The notes beneath the pieces are model-generated. The model had not been told where the DNA came from. It saw nothing but the letters and a program-made list of their open reading frames with translations, and ran no database searches. Position numbers and translations under genes: made by a program. This document shows, in pieces, positions 54,337-63,896 of a stretch of 64,000 nucleotides of DNA. Each line of letters starts with the position of its first letter. Positions within the stretch are counted from its first letter, which is position 1. Source of the stretch: Pseudomonas brassicacearum subsp. brassicacearum. GTDB lineage: Bacteria; Pseudomonadota; Gammaproteobacteria; Pseudomonadales; Pseudomonadaceae. The stretch lies in assembly GCF_008801605.1 (NCBI RefSeq), contig NZ_VZPJ01000002.1, forward strand, positions 62,001 through 126,000, read 5' to 3'.

Positions 54337-55683
54337 ATGGAATCCGCCACTGAGCACCAAGGCCGCATTCTGCTGGTAGACGACGAGTCCGCCATCCTGC
54401 GTACGTTCCGATACTGCCTGGAAGACGAAGGCTATAGCGTCGCCACCGCCAACAGCGCCGCCCAGGCCGATGCACTGCTGCAACGCCAGGTGTTCGATCT
54501 GTGTTTCCTCGATCTGCGCCTGGGGGAGGACAACGGCCTGGATGTCCTGGCACAAATGCGTATCCAGGCACCCTGGATGCGCGTGGTCATCGTCACCGCC
54601 CACTCGGCAGTCGATACCGCGGTCGATGCGATCCAGGCCGGGGCGGCCGACTATCTGGTCAAGCCTTGCAGCCCCGATCAATTGCGCCTGGCGACCGCCA
54701 AGCAATTGGAAGTACGCCAGCTGTCGGCAAGGCTCGAAGCCCTTGAAGGGGAAGTGCGCAAACCCAAGGACGGCCTCGACTCTCACAGCCCGGCGATGAA
54801 AGTCGTCCTGGAAACCGCGCGTCAGGTCGCCAGTACCGACGCCAACATCCTGATCCTCGGCGAGTCCGGCACCGGTAAAGGCGAGCTGGCCCGGGCGATC
54901 CATGGCTGGAGCAAGCGGGCGAAAAAGTCCTGCGTCACCATCAATTGCCCGTCACTGACCGCTGAACTGATGGAAAGCGAATTGTTCGGCCATAGCCGTG
55001 GGGCTTTCACAGGCGCCAGCGAGAGTACGTTGGGTCGGGTCAACCAGGCCGACGGCGGTACGCTGTTTCTCGACGAGATCGGCGATTTTCCCCTGACGTT
55101 ACAACCCAAGTTATTGCGTTTTATCCAGGACAAGGAATATGAGCGGGTAGGGGACCCAGTCACCCGTCGTGCCGACGTGCGGATTCTCGCAGCGACCAAC
55201 CTCAACCTCGAAGACATGGTGCGCGACGGACGTTTTCGCGAAGACCTGCTATATCGCCTGAACGTCATCACCCTACACCTGCCGCCATTGCGAGAGCGCG
55301 CCGAAGACATCCTGACCCTGGCCGACCGCTTCCTGGCCCGCTTCGTCAAGGAATACGCGCGCCCGGCCCGGGGCTTCAGCGACGAAGCGCGCGAAGCGCT
55401 GCTAGGCTATCGCTGGCCGGGCAACATCCGGGAACTGCGCAACGTGGTCGAGCGCGCCAGCATCATCTGCCCGCAGGAAAAAGTCGAAATCAGTCATTTG
55501 GGCATGGCCGAGCAACCGGTCAACAATGCGCCGCGCATCGGCGCCGCACTGAGCCTCGACGAATTGGAAAAAGCCCACATCGGCGCGGTGCTGGCCACGG
55601 CCGACACCCTCGACCAGGCGGCCAAGACCCTGGGTATCGATGCCTCCACGCTGTACCGCAAACGCAAGCAGTACAACCTGTGA
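54337..55683 (+). CDS. algB: Response regulator AlgB (NtrC family)
   Basis: A 448-residue transcription factor. The receiver domain has the phosphorylated Asp at residue 59 (CFLDLRLGEDNG), the AAA+ domain has Walker A GESGTGKGELA (about 175) and GAFTGA (about 223), and the C-terminus has a Fis-type helix-turn-helix ending TLYRKRKQYNL. In P. aeruginosa it activates alginate synthesis and other genes. AAAGGAG precedes the ATG. The sensor gene kinB follows at 10 bases. Confidence 0.96.
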   Translation: MESATEHQGRILLVDDESAILRTFRYCLEDEGYSVATANSAAQADALLQRQVFDLCFLDLRLGEDNGLDVLAQMRIQAPWMRVVIVTAHSAVDTAVDAIQAGAADYLVKPCSPDQLRLATAKQLEVRQLSARLEALEGEVRKPKDGLDSHSPAMKVVLETARQVASTDANILILGESGTGKGELARAIHGWSKRAKKSCVTINCPSLTAELMESELFGHSRGAFTGASESTLGRVNQADGGTLFLDEIGDFPLTLQPKLLRFIQDKEYERVGDPVTRRADVRILAATNLNLEDMVRDGRFREDLLYRLNVITLHLPPLRERAEDILTLADRFLARFVKEYARPARGFSDEAREALLGYRWPGNIRELRNVVERASIICPQEKVEISHLGMAEQPVNNAPRIGAALSLDELEKAHIGAVLATADTLDQAAKTLGIDASTLYRKRKQYNL

Positions 55684-55693
55684 GCGAGACTTT

Positions 55694-57484
55694 ATGAAAC
55701 TGGCGATGAAGCTGCGCACACGACTGTTTCTCAGCATCTCGGCCCTGATCACCGTGGCCTTGCTGGGATTGGTGCTTGGCCTGGTCAGCGTGATGCAGAT
55801 GGCCAACACCCAGGAACAATCGGTACGCGACAACTTCATCCTGCTGGACCTGGGCCTCAAGCTGCGCCAGACCCTCGGCGATCAGTTGATGATCATGCTC
55901 GACGACAAGCCCGACCTGGCGGCGCTGGAGGCCTCCAAGCAGCAATACCTGGCGCTGATCGACGAGGGCATCGCCCACGAACAGGGGCTGGACGATGCGG
56001 CAGTCAGCTTCAGCAAGGCCAAGGCCGACTACATTGATTTTTTTGACGCCTTCACCGCGTCTCGCCAGCAGCCGAACCAGCTCACGAACATCAAGGAGCT
56101 CACCGAAAAATTCAACGTGCTGCGTAATGGACTGATCGAGGGCTATCGCCAGGCCCTGACCAACATCAGTGAAACCCAGAATCGCGCCCGTGAACGCGCG
56201 ATGTGGATTTCCGGACTGCTGGGGTTGGTGGGGTTTGCGGTGCTGATCATCGGGTTTATCACGGCCCATGGCATTGCCCGGCGTTTCGGCGCGCCGATCG
56301 AGGCACTGGCCGCAGCGGCGGACGACATCGGCCAAGGTAATTTCGAGGTCACGCTACCCGTTTCCTCGGCCGCTGAGTTGAATCTCCTGACCCGTCGCTT
56401 CGGGGTCATGGCCGAGGCCTTGCGTGAGCATCAGGCCACCAACGTCGATGAGCTGCTCGCCGGCCAGCAACGTTTGCAAGCGGTGCTCGACAGCATCGAC
56501 GACGGCTTGCTGATGATCGACCGCCAAGGCCAGCTGGAGCACCTCAACCCGGTAGCCCAGCGTCAATTGGGCTGGGATGAGGAACGCCTGGGCCAAGGGC
56601 TGGGCGAGGCGCTGGGACGCCTTGAACTGGATGAAGAATTGCACCTGGTCCTGCGCGGTGGAAGCCTGGAGCGCGCGCCGGAAGATCTGAGCATCGAAGT
56701 GGATGGCGAGTCGCGGGTGCTCACCTACAGCCTCACCCCCGTCAGCCATACCCAGGGCCACATTCTCGGCGCGGTCATGGTGCTGCATGACGTCACCGAA
56801 CAACGCGCCTTCGAACGGGTGCGCAGCGAGTTCGTCTTGCGTGCTTCCCATGAGCTGCGCACGCCCGTGACGGGCATGCACATGGCCTTCGGCCTGTTAC
56901 AGGAGCGCCTGCATTTTTCAGAGGAGTCGCGCGAGGCCGACCTGCTCAACACCGTCACCGAAGAAATGCAGCGGCTGATGCAGCTCATCAATGACCTGCT
57001 GAACTTCTCTCGCTACCAGAACGGCCTGCAGAAGCTGACCCTGGCGCCTTGTTCCATCGACGAGCTACTGGAAGCGGCCCGGCTGCGGTTTGCCGAGCAG
57101 GCCCAAACCAAGGGTATCGAGCTGCTCGTGGCGATCCAGGGCCCGCTCCCGCGCCTGCATGCCGACGCAGCGCAACTGGATCGCGTGCTCGATAACCTGA
57201 TCGATAACGCCATGCGCCACACCGCCGAAAACGGCCAGATCCGCTTGCAGGCCCGGCGCCATGGCGAGCGGGTGATCATCAGCGTCGAAGACAACGGTGA
57301 AGGCATTGCCTACGGCCAGCAGGGACGAATCTTCGAGCCTTTCGTCCAGGTCGGACGCAAGAAGGGTGGTGCTGGCCTCGGCCTGGCGCTGTGCAAGGAG
57401 ATCGTCCAGCTCCACGGCGGGCGCATGGGCGTTTATTCAAGGCCGGGGCAGGGCACACAGTTCTACATGGCGCTGGCAGTCTGA
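55694..57484 (+). CDS. kinB: Sensor histidine kinase KinB
   Basis: A 596-residue membrane kinase. Two transmembrane helices (about 10-33 and 173-193) enclose a periplasmic sensor domain; then come HAMP, PAS (about 255-360), the HisKA motif SHELRTPVTG with His at residue 386, and the HATPase domain (DNGEGIAYGQ). It modifies AlgB. The ATG at 55694 is the natural start; the longer frame overlaps algB. It converges with the EAL gene. Confidence 0.96.
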   Translation: MKLAMKLRTRLFLSISALITVALLGLVLGLVSVMQMANTQEQSVRDNFILLDLGLKLRQTLGDQLMIMLDDKPDLAALEASKQQYLALIDEGIAHEQGLDDAAVSFSKAKADYIDFFDAFTASRQQPNQLTNIKELTEKFNVLRNGLIEGYRQALTNISETQNRARERAMWISGLLGLVGFAVLIIGFITAHGIARRFGAPIEALAAAADDIGQGNFEVTLPVSSAAELNLLTRRFGVMAEALREHQATNVDELLAGQQRLQAVLDSIDDGLLMIDRQGQLEHLNPVAQRQLGWDEERLGQGLGEALGRLELDEELHLVLRGGSLERAPEDLSIEVDGESRVLTYSLTPVSHTQGHILGAVMVLHDVTEQRAFERVRSEFVLRASHELRTPVTGMHMAFGLLQERLHFSEESREADLLNTVTEEMQRLMQLINDLLNFSRYQNGLQKLTLAPCSIDELLEAARLRFAEQAQTKGIELLVAIQGPLPRLHADAAQLDRVLDNLIDNAMRHTAENGQIRLQARRHGERVIISVEDNGEGIAYGQQGRIFEPFVQVGRKKGGAGLGLALCKEIVQLHGGRMGVYSRPGQGTQFYMALAV

Positions 57485-57491
57485 GCTCATG

Positions 57492-57509
57492 GCCTGAGCA
57501 GACTCAGGC
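57492..57509. terminator. Hairpin between kinB and the EAL gene
   Basis: GCCTGAG and CTCAGGC form a seven-base stem that overlaps the stop codon of the convergent EAL gene. There is no T tract, so its activity is doubtful. Confidence 0.35.
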
Positions 57510-59120
57510 TTCATCATCAAGACGGCGGCCACGCAGGCGCCGGCCACGGGTAATCAGTTCAATGAGCTGAACCGCGCTGAGGGCATGGGCGAACAGCCAG
57601 CCCTGGCCGAACCTCACCCCTTCGCTGCTCAAATAGGAAGCCTGGGCTTCATGCTCGATGCCTTCGGCTATCACCTTGAGTTGCAGCGCATGGGCCATGC
57701 GAATGATGTGCGGGGCCACACCGCTGCTGGCGGCATCGTGGCCCAAGGCATCGATGAAGGCCTTGTCGATTTTCAGGCAGTCCACCGGCAGGGTTTGCAG
57801 GTAGGCCAGGCTGCAATAACCGGTGCCGAAATCGTCGATCAACACTTGGTGCCCGACGTCGCGCAGCGATTGCAGGTTATCCCGGGCGACCAACACATCG
57901 ACCAGCCCACGCTCGGTCACTTCGAAGGCAATCTGGTGCGCCGACACGCGATGCAGCGCCAGCAGGCGGGCGATCACTTCGCCAATACGCGGCACCATCA
58001 CATCGCAGGCCGCCAGATTCACCGAGATATACAGCTGCGGATTGGCCCGCAACACCTGGCCCAATTGATCGAACAGCCGCTGCAGCACGAAATCGGTGAT
58101 CTGGCGAATCTGCCCGGTGTTCTCGGCCATCGGGATAAACAAGTCCGGGCTGGTCAGGGTGCCGTCCGGTCGTCGCCAGCGCAGCAAGGCCTCCGCCCCG
58201 ACACAGTTGCGGCTGCTCAGGTCGAAAATCGGCTGGTAAAGCACCTGCAATTCACCACGCCGGATGGCCCCGTGCAGTTCAGCGTCCATGGACTGGCGCT
58301 GGCGCGCCAGCAGAAACACCTGGAAACCAATCCCCAAGCCCAGCATCAGGCTGATGGGCAGCATCCACCAGGCATTGGCCGGAACCTGAAAACCCTTGCG
58401 CGGGGCGATCAGCACCAGTTGATAGACCGGGCTGTCGGTCGGCATCCGATAGATCAGCCGGTTCTGCGTCACTTGCAAGGCATTGTGGCTTTTCGGTGGC
58501 CAAGGCTCGACCGGCGGCCAGTGTTGGTCCGTCCCGAGCACGGGAATGGCCCGTTTACCGTTATCCAGGACCACCAGCAGGCTGCTGCCCGGTGGTAAAT
58601 CGACCACATCGGTCAAATGCCCGCGGGACGTGGCCACCCGAAAGTTGCCGCGGCCCAGCATCAAGGCGGCGCGGTCTTCGTCGGGCTCTGTGGTGGTGTT
58701 GAGCCAGTAATTGTAGGTCGGCCCGCGGATGTCGGGCGGGCGGGTCACTGACAAGCCGCTCTGGCGTGGACGATTGGAGCAGACGCCGCTGCCATCGATA
58801 TACACCGCCTCGTAGACAAAACGGTAGTTGAAGCTGACCTGTTGCAATGTAGCGATCATGTCGTCGTTGCATCCGCGCAACGGCTGGTTTTGCAGGTCGT
58901 CGAGGCTTTCACGCAGTTGCCCGAAAAGCTGTTCCAGGCGCTGCAGAAAGCGCTCGCCCTGGGCATTCATCTGGTCGCTTTCGCGCTGCTGGATCTGCTG
59001 CACGACCACGAGCAGACTCCCCGCCAGCAGCAGGACGGTACTTAGGGCAGTAGCCACCATCGCCAGGAAAACGGGGCGATGGAGCCAGCTGTGGAGGGTT
59101 TCGCGGGCAGCCGTCATCAT
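57504..59120 (-). CDS. EAL-domain c-di-GMP phosphodiesterase with CSS-motif sensor
   Basis: A 538-residue membrane protein: two helices (about residues 12-40 and 228-250) around a periplasmic CSS-motif domain (QPLRGCNDDMI, CSNRPRQSG), then an EAL domain with EALLRW, SVNLA, FEVTE, DDFGTG, LKID and AEGIE all present, so it should degrade c-di-GMP. CSS-domain enzymes respond to periplasmic thiol state. The start at 59120 is weakly supported. DsbA is encoded 4 kb upstream, a suggestive but unproven link. Confidence 0.9.
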   Translation of the reverse strand: MMTAARETLHSWLHRPVFLAMVATALSTVLLLAGSLLVVVQQIQQRESDQMNAQGERFLQRLEQLFGQLRESLDDLQNQPLRGCNDDMIATLQQVSFNYRFVYEAVYIDGSGVCSNRPRQSGLSVTRPPDIRGPTYNYWLNTTTEPDEDRAALMLGRGNFRVATSRGHLTDVVDLPPGSSLLVVLDNGKRAIPVLGTDQHWPPVEPWPPKSHNALQVTQNRLIYRMPTDSPVYQLVLIAPRKGFQVPANAWWMLPISLMLGLGIGFQVFLLARQRQSMDAELHGAIRRGELQVLYQPIFDLSSRNCVGAEALLRWRRPDGTLTSPDLFIPMAENTGQIRQITDFVLQRLFDQLGQVLRANPQLYISVNLAACDVMVPRIGEVIARLLALHRVSAHQIAFEVTERGLVDVLVARDNLQSLRDVGHQVLIDDFGTGYCSLAYLQTLPVDCLKIDKAFIDALGHDAASSGVAPHIIRMAHALQLKVIAEGIEHEAQASYLSSEGVRFGQGWLFAHALSAVQLIELITRGRRLRGRRLDDEA

Positions 59121-59192
59121 GGGTAATCCGAAAGTTACCAATGAGTTATAGCTTCTGATTTGGATTTGGCCCGATTCGTCAGACGGGCGTCA

Positions 59193-59972
59193 TTATTTTG
59201 TCTGGTTGAGCACCTGCAGGATCGCCGCGCTTTGCGCATCCGGCATGCCATCGAAGCGGGTCGGTCGGTAGTGCATCTGGAAGGCGGCCAGCACATGGTG
59301 GGTGGCCACGTCCCACTCGCCGGTCTGGGGCGTTGGGTAACCCAGGCGGGCCAGCTCGGCCTGGAACCAACTGGCAGGCGGCAGCTGTGGCGCGAAGACG
59401 GCCTGCTGGCGGGCGACGGCCTGTTCGTCTGGCCAGACTCCTAAACCAGCTTGCGCCAGGCGCTTCCAAGGGAACAGCGGGCCCGGATCGAGCTTGCGCA
59501 GGGGCGCGATGTCGCTGTGGCCGATGATGCTGCGCGGGTTGATGCCGTTGCGCTGGATGATGTCCTTGAGTAATACGATCAAGGCCTGGACCTGGGCTTC
59601 GCTGTAGGGATACCAGAGGCGGCCGGTGGGTGTGTCGACAAAACCCGGATTGACGATTTCGATGCCGATGGAGCTGGAATTGAGCCAGGTCCGGCCTTCC
59701 CACTCACTTTCCCCGGCGTGCCAGGCGCGTCTGCCTTCATCCACCAGTTTGTAGATGGTCGCGCCTTTATCGTCGCCGATCAGGTAATGGGCACTGACTT
59801 CGCCATGGGTCAGCAGGGCCAGTGAGCGCTCCAGGGAAGCCGAGGTGTAATGCACCACCACGAATTGGATGCGGTTGTCATGGTTGACGGAGGGGTGACT
59901 GGTGTCGAGCCGCGGGCCGCTGGTGCAGCCGGCCAGGATAAATAAAGACACAATGAGCGAGAAAAATTTCAT
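59193..59972 (-). CDS. ampDh2: N-acetylmuramoyl-L-alanine amidase AmpDh2
   Basis: A 259-residue amidase_2 lipoprotein: lipobox LAGC, zinc ligands in FVVVHYTSA, SIGIEIVN and the ISGHSDIAP-type region (IIGHSDIAPLRKLDPG), and a C-terminal domain of the peptidoglycan-binding kind. It cleaves the amide bond of peptidoglycan in the periplasm. The ATG at 59972 gives the lipoprotein signal; the upstream frame does not. The position matches PA5485. Confidence 0.92.
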   Translation of the reverse strand: MKFFSLIVSLFILAGCTSGPRLDTSHPSVNHDNRIQFVVVHYTSASLERSLALLTHGEVSAHYLIGDDKGATIYKLVDEGRRAWHAGESEWEGRTWLNSSSIGIEIVNPGFVDTPTGRLWYPYSEAQVQALIVLLKDIIQRNGINPRSIIGHSDIAPLRKLDPGPLFPWKRLAQAGLGVWPDEQAVARQQAVFAPQLPPASWFQAELARLGYPTPQTGEWDVATHHVLAAFQMHYRPTRFDGMPDAQSAAILQVLNQTK

Positions 59973-60075
59973 GGCGGAAGGCAATACGCACTGGGAGTAA
60001 TGCAACAGTGTAACGTATTGCCTCGCGATGATCCGGTGCGCGCGGCGATATTAAACAAATTGGAACAATTAGCCC

Positions 60076-62166
60076 TTAGCCCAATTCCACATGGTTGCGC
60101 CCGGAATTTTTTGCCCGATAAAGCGCCTGATCGGCTCTTTTAAGCACCAAATCGCTATGTTCGCCAGGTTTGAAGGCGGTCAGGCCAATGGATACCGTCA
60201 CCGTCACCGGCTCGCCCTTGAAATGAAACGGACAGGCTTCGATGGCCAGGCGCAGCGCCTCGGCCAGCTTGGCGCCGGCCACCAGGGGAGTGTTGGGCAC
60301 CAGCAGAACAAACTCCTCGCCACCAAAACGCGCAATGAAATCGCCGCCACGCAGGCGTTTACGCAGGACCGAGGCGATGAGTTTCAACACCCGGTCACCG
60401 GCCAGATGGCCATAGTTGTCATTGATGCGCTTGAAATGATCGAGATCGAGCATGGCCAGCAGCAAGCTGTTGCCGTGTTGCTGCCACTGGGCGACTTCAT
60501 GCTCCAGGCGCTCGGACCAGGCGGCGCGGTTGGGCAGCCCGGTGAGCGGGTCGATCAGGGCTTTTTGCCGCTGCTCCTCGAGATTCTCCCGCACGACCTG
60601 GGCATCCTGCTCCATCAGCGCAACGCGATCGGCCAGGCTTTTCAGGCGGGTCGAAACCTCCTGCTCGCGTTGATCACGTTGCTGGCGGTGGTGGTCCATC
60701 GTACCGAGCAAGCCTTCGAGGTGATTCTCGAGCACCTGCTTGAGGCTTTCCAGGTCATCGGCTTCCTTCACGCTGCTTTGCAGGCCGTCCACCTGTTCAC
60801 GAATCTGGGTGTCCATTTCCCTGGAGGCCGACAGGTTTTCGGCGTGGTCTTCACTGGCGGCCTGCAGGCTGCTCTGGAATGACTCGAGCCGATCGTTGAG
60901 GCGCTGCAGGTACGCTTCGAATTCATGCTGGCCGGTGTCCGTGATGGCCAGCATCAGCACGGCCAGATCATCGAGGATCGGCAGCAATTCGTACCAGTTC
61001 AAGCCATTGCGCAGACGCTCACACATGGCTTCGGCTTGTGGTCGATGACGCTCGGGCAAGGTCAGGTCGCCCAAGAGGCCCAACAGCGTGTCTTCGATAT
61101 GCTTGGCGACCGAGCTGTAGGACGGCTCCGGCGAGTCGGGCAGGGCGTATTGGGCGTCAGCCACATCGACGCCTTCCAGGGGCTCGTCGAGCTCCGCAGG
61201 CGGCAACGAGGGGGCGGGCAGGGCCTGGGTAGGCTCCTCGGGCATCAGCTCGTCGGGATTCTCGAGTGCGGGTGCCACAACCGGGCGTTCTTCGGCGACC
61301 GGCGTCGGCGGCGGCGCGGGCTCGGTCGCCTGGTCGTCCGGTTCAATGGCGGGCTGAACCACTTCGGCTGCAGGTGTTGGAGCGGGTGCTGGAGCGATCT
61401 CGAGCTGCGGCGCAGTCAGGGCAACCGGTTCGGGCGTCGTCTCCAACGCTGGCGCTTGCTCCGCCACCGATGGCTGCGGTGCTGGTGCTGGTGCTGGTGC
61501 TGGTGCTGGTGCTGGTGCTGGTGCTGGTGCGACGGATTCTGCGGCCATGGCCGGCGCCACGGCTACGGGCAGGGCAGTTTCCGACGCAGGTGCCACGCTG
61601 GCCTGGGCAGGCTCGTGGGGCCGTGGCGCCGCGTCCTCATGGCCTAGGCCACCAAACAGCCGTTGCAGCAGGCCGGGGCGACTCGGTTCGACAGGGGCAT
61701 CCAGGGCACTGAGTGCCTTGCCTTGCAAACCGCTCAATTCGCTGAGCAACAGCGGAATCTCCCGGGCCTGGCCGGCCCGATCCTCCAGTTGCTTGGCAAA
61801 CTTCTTCAGCGACCGGCTGACTTCTTTGGGCAGCGGCAGGCTCTGCAACTGGGCAACCAGGGCGATCAACGCGGTGCTCGTCTGTTCGACCCGGGTTTCG
61901 CGGCGCTGTTCGGAATCGAGTACGGCTTTCTCCAGGCGCGGCAGCAGGGCAGCGAGGCCGGCATCCATGTCATTGGTGCGCACCACCTCGCGCATCTCTT
62001 TCATGCATTGATCGACAGCCCGGTCAGTGCCCTCGGCGGCCAGGGTGCTGCGCACCAGGCCACGACGCAGCAAGTCGAGCCGAGCCTCCCAACGGCGCTC
62101 AAGCTTTTCCTGCTGTTCGATACTCTTGAGGTACTTCTCTCTCCAGCGTTCAGCGTCGTCGCTCAT
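60076..62166 (-). CDS. Diguanylate cyclase (DgcH-like)
   Basis: A 696-residue protein without clear membrane helices. The N-terminal 170 residues are helical, then a low-complexity stretch rich in Ala-Pro (about 210-300) follows, a helical middle, a coiled coil (about 450-520), and a GGDEF domain with active-site GGEEF at 615-619. The product is c-di-GMP. The Ala-Pro part includes a perfect DNA hexamer repeat. Its ATG overlaps the stop of the upstream endonuclease gene. Confidence 0.94.
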   Translation of the reverse strand: MSDDAERWREKYLKSIEQQEKLERRWEARLDLLRRGLVRSTLAAEGTDRAVDQCMKEMREVVRTNDMDAGLAALLPRLEKAVLDSEQRRETRVEQTSTALIALVAQLQSLPLPKEVSRSLKKFAKQLEDRAGQAREIPLLLSELSGLQGKALSALDAPVEPSRPGLLQRLFGGLGHEDAAPRPHEPAQASVAPASETALPVAVAPAMAAESVAPAPAPAPAPAPAPAPAPQPSVAEQAPALETTPEPVALTAPQLEIAPAPAPTPAAEVVQPAIEPDDQATEPAPPPTPVAEERPVVAPALENPDELMPEEPTQALPAPSLPPAELDEPLEGVDVADAQYALPDSPEPSYSSVAKHIEDTLLGLLGDLTLPERHRPQAEAMCERLRNGLNWYELLPILDDLAVLMLAITDTGQHEFEAYLQRLNDRLESFQSSLQAASEDHAENLSASREMDTQIREQVDGLQSSVKEADDLESLKQVLENHLEGLLGTMDHHRQQRDQREQEVSTRLKSLADRVALMEQDAQVVRENLEEQRQKALIDPLTGLPNRAAWSERLEHEVAQWQQHGNSLLLAMLDLDHFKRINDNYGHLAGDRVLKLIASVLRKRLRGGDFIARFGGEEFVLLVPNTPLVAGAKLAEALRLAIEACPFHFKGEPVTVTVSIGLTAFKPGEHSDLVLKRADQALYRAKNSGRNHVELG
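61478..61530. repeat. Hexanucleotide tandem repeat in the diguanylate cyclase gene
   Basis: About nine uninterrupted copies of GGTGCT (53 bases), read in the gene as Ala-Pro codons. Slippage changes linker length without frameshift. Confidence 0.9.
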
Positions 62167-63041
62167 TCATCGGATCCGCGAGGGGCAGGACTCAGCGCGG
62201 GGAATGCATCGGCCGTGAGCGAACCTGGCAAACGAATTTCTACCGCGACCGGCAGGTGATCGGAAATGGGTTGGGCCAGCACCTCGACGCGTTCGAGGGT
62301 CAGGGTCGGGCTCAACAGGATATGGTCCAGGCAGCGCTGGGGGCGCCAGCTGGGGAATGTCGCTTCCAGTTGTGGGGCGAGCAGGCCGAGATCGCGCAGG
62401 GGCGAAGTCTGCAGCAAATCGGTGGCATGGGTGTTCATGTCGCCCATCAGCACCTGGTGCTTGTAGCCGCCGATCAGCTCGCGAATGTACGCCAGTTGCA
62501 TCGTCCGGGTACGCGCTCCGAGCGCCAGGTGCATCATGACCACGACCAGCGCCTCGGGACCTTCGCCGAAACGCGCGAGGATCGCCCCGCGGCCCTTGGG
62601 GCCCGGCAGCGGATGGTCTTCGATCGCCCACGGGCGCAAGCGGCTCAACACACCATTGCTGTGTTGGCCGAGACGTCCGAGGTTGCGATTGAGTTGCTGG
62701 TACCAGTAGGGAAAGGCGCCCAATTGGGCCAGGTGTTCCACCTGGTTGACGTAGCCTGAGCGCAAGCTTCCGCCGTCGGCCTCTTGCAGGGCCACCAGGT
62801 CGAAGTCCTTGAGCAGGTCGCCGATTTTCTGCAGGTTACCGGCACGCCCGGTGTGCGGCAGCAAATGTTGCCAGCCGCGAGTCAGGTAATGCCGGTAGCG
62901 CTCGGTGCTGATACCCACCTGGATATTGAAACTGAGCAGCCGCAAGCGGCTGTCGCCAGGCAAGCCCGTGGACATGACATGATGCTCGTTGACCCGCGGC
63001 TCATGCAGGCCAACGATGCGTTCGGTGCTCCAGCGGGCCAT
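62163..63041 (-). CDS. Endonuclease/exonuclease/phosphatase family protein
   Basis: A 292-residue cytoplasmic protein of the DNase I-like fold: LRLLSFNIQVG, LVALQEADGG (metal-binding Glu), LMGDMNTHATD and the end LPISDHLPVAVEIRL-type (here QPISDHLPVAVEIRL). The substrate could be DNA, RNA or a phosphoester. The position is between dgcH and dsbA (PA5488). The gene overlaps the cyclase gene by four bases and follows dsbA by 15. Confidence 0.9.
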   Translation of the reverse strand: MARWSTERIVGLHEPRVNEHHVMSTGLPGDSRLRLLSFNIQVGISTERYRHYLTRGWQHLLPHTGRAGNLQKIGDLLKDFDLVALQEADGGSLRSGYVNQVEHLAQLGAFPYWYQQLNRNLGRLGQHSNGVLSRLRPWAIEDHPLPGPKGRGAILARFGEGPEALVVVMMHLALGARTRTMQLAYIRELIGGYKHQVLMGDMNTHATDLLQTSPLRDLGLLAPQLEATFPSWRPQRCLDHILLSPTLTLERVEVLAQPISDHLPVAVEIRLPGSLTADAFPALSPAPRGSDE

Positions 63042-63056
63042 GGGCGTGGGCCGCGC

Positions 63057-63698
63057 TTAGTTGGCAGCAGCCTTGGTGGCCGCTCGCTCTTTGGCGATCA
63101 GCTGGTCGGCCAGCTGCAGCGCTTCATTTGCGCCACCGGCGGAGCCGATGTCAAAGCGGTACTTGCCGTTGACGATCATGGTCGGTACGCCAGTGATTTC
63201 GTATTTCTTCGCCAGTTCCTTGGCCTTGTTGATCTGGCCCTTGATGGCGAAGGAGTCGAAGGTCGCCAGGAACTTGTCCTTGTCGACACCCTGGGTGGCG
63301 AGGAAATCCGCCATCTCTTCTTTCTTGACCAGCTTCTTGCCTTCTTTCTGGATCGCGTTGAATACCGCCGCGTGAACCTTGTGCTCGACGCCCATGGATT
63401 CGAGGGTCAGGAACATCTGGCCGTGGGCGTCCCATGGGCCGCCGAACATGGCAGGAATGCGTACGAAGTTAACGTCTGACGGCAGCTTCTCGACCCATGG
63501 GTTGATGACCGGCTCGAAAGCGTAGCAATGCGGGCAGCCGTACCAGAACAGCTCCACGACTTCGATCTTGCCAGGTGCCGCCACCGGAACGGGGTTGGTC
63601 AATTCGACATAGGGTGCGGCGGGCTTTTCAGCGGCTTGGGCAGTTACGCCGAACAGGCTGGCGGCGACGAGCGCGGCGCTGATGATCAGATTACGCAT
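63057..63698 (-). CDS. dsbA: Thiol:disulfide interchange protein DsbA
   Basis: A 213-residue periplasmic oxidase with a signal peptide (cleavage after AQA), the thioredoxin fold and active site C55-P-H-C58 (FWYGCPHCYAFEP). The cis-Pro loop is in TGVPTMIVNG. It introduces disulfides into secreted proteins. AGGAG is a few bases before the ATG. It is the first of a three-gene series of close minus-strand genes. Confidence 0.97.
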   Translation of the reverse strand: MRNLIISAALVAASLFGVTAQAAEKPAAPYVELTNPVPVAAPGKIEVVELFWYGCPHCYAFEPVINPWVEKLPSDVNFVRIPAMFGGPWDAHGQMFLTLESMGVEHKVHAAVFNAIQKEGKKLVKKEEMADFLATQGVDKDKFLATFDSFAIKGQINKAKELAKKYEITGVPTMIVNGKYRFDIGSAGGANEALQLADQLIAKERAATKAAAN

Positions 63699-63792
63699 GC
63701 TTTACTCCTGGACAATGAGGGGGCCTCGCAGGACCTGTTTCTAAGACAGACCGTGGCGGGTTCAAGTTCTCTAGTGTAACGGCAGCGGCCAC

Positions 63793-63820
63793 AAAAAAGG
63801 GCGGCCAAAGCCACCCTTTT
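63793..63820 (-). terminator. Terminator between cytochrome c4 and dsbA
   Basis: On the minus strand, AAAAGGGTGGC and GCCGCCCTTTTTT form a stem with a G-T pair and a T tract, 77 bases after the cytochrome gene stop. Confidence 0.85.
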
Positions 63821-63896
63821 GATGCTCGCATCGACAGATTAATCGAGCGTTAACGTTGCAAGGGATGTACGCCCCTCGCAACGCCAGCCAAAGGCC

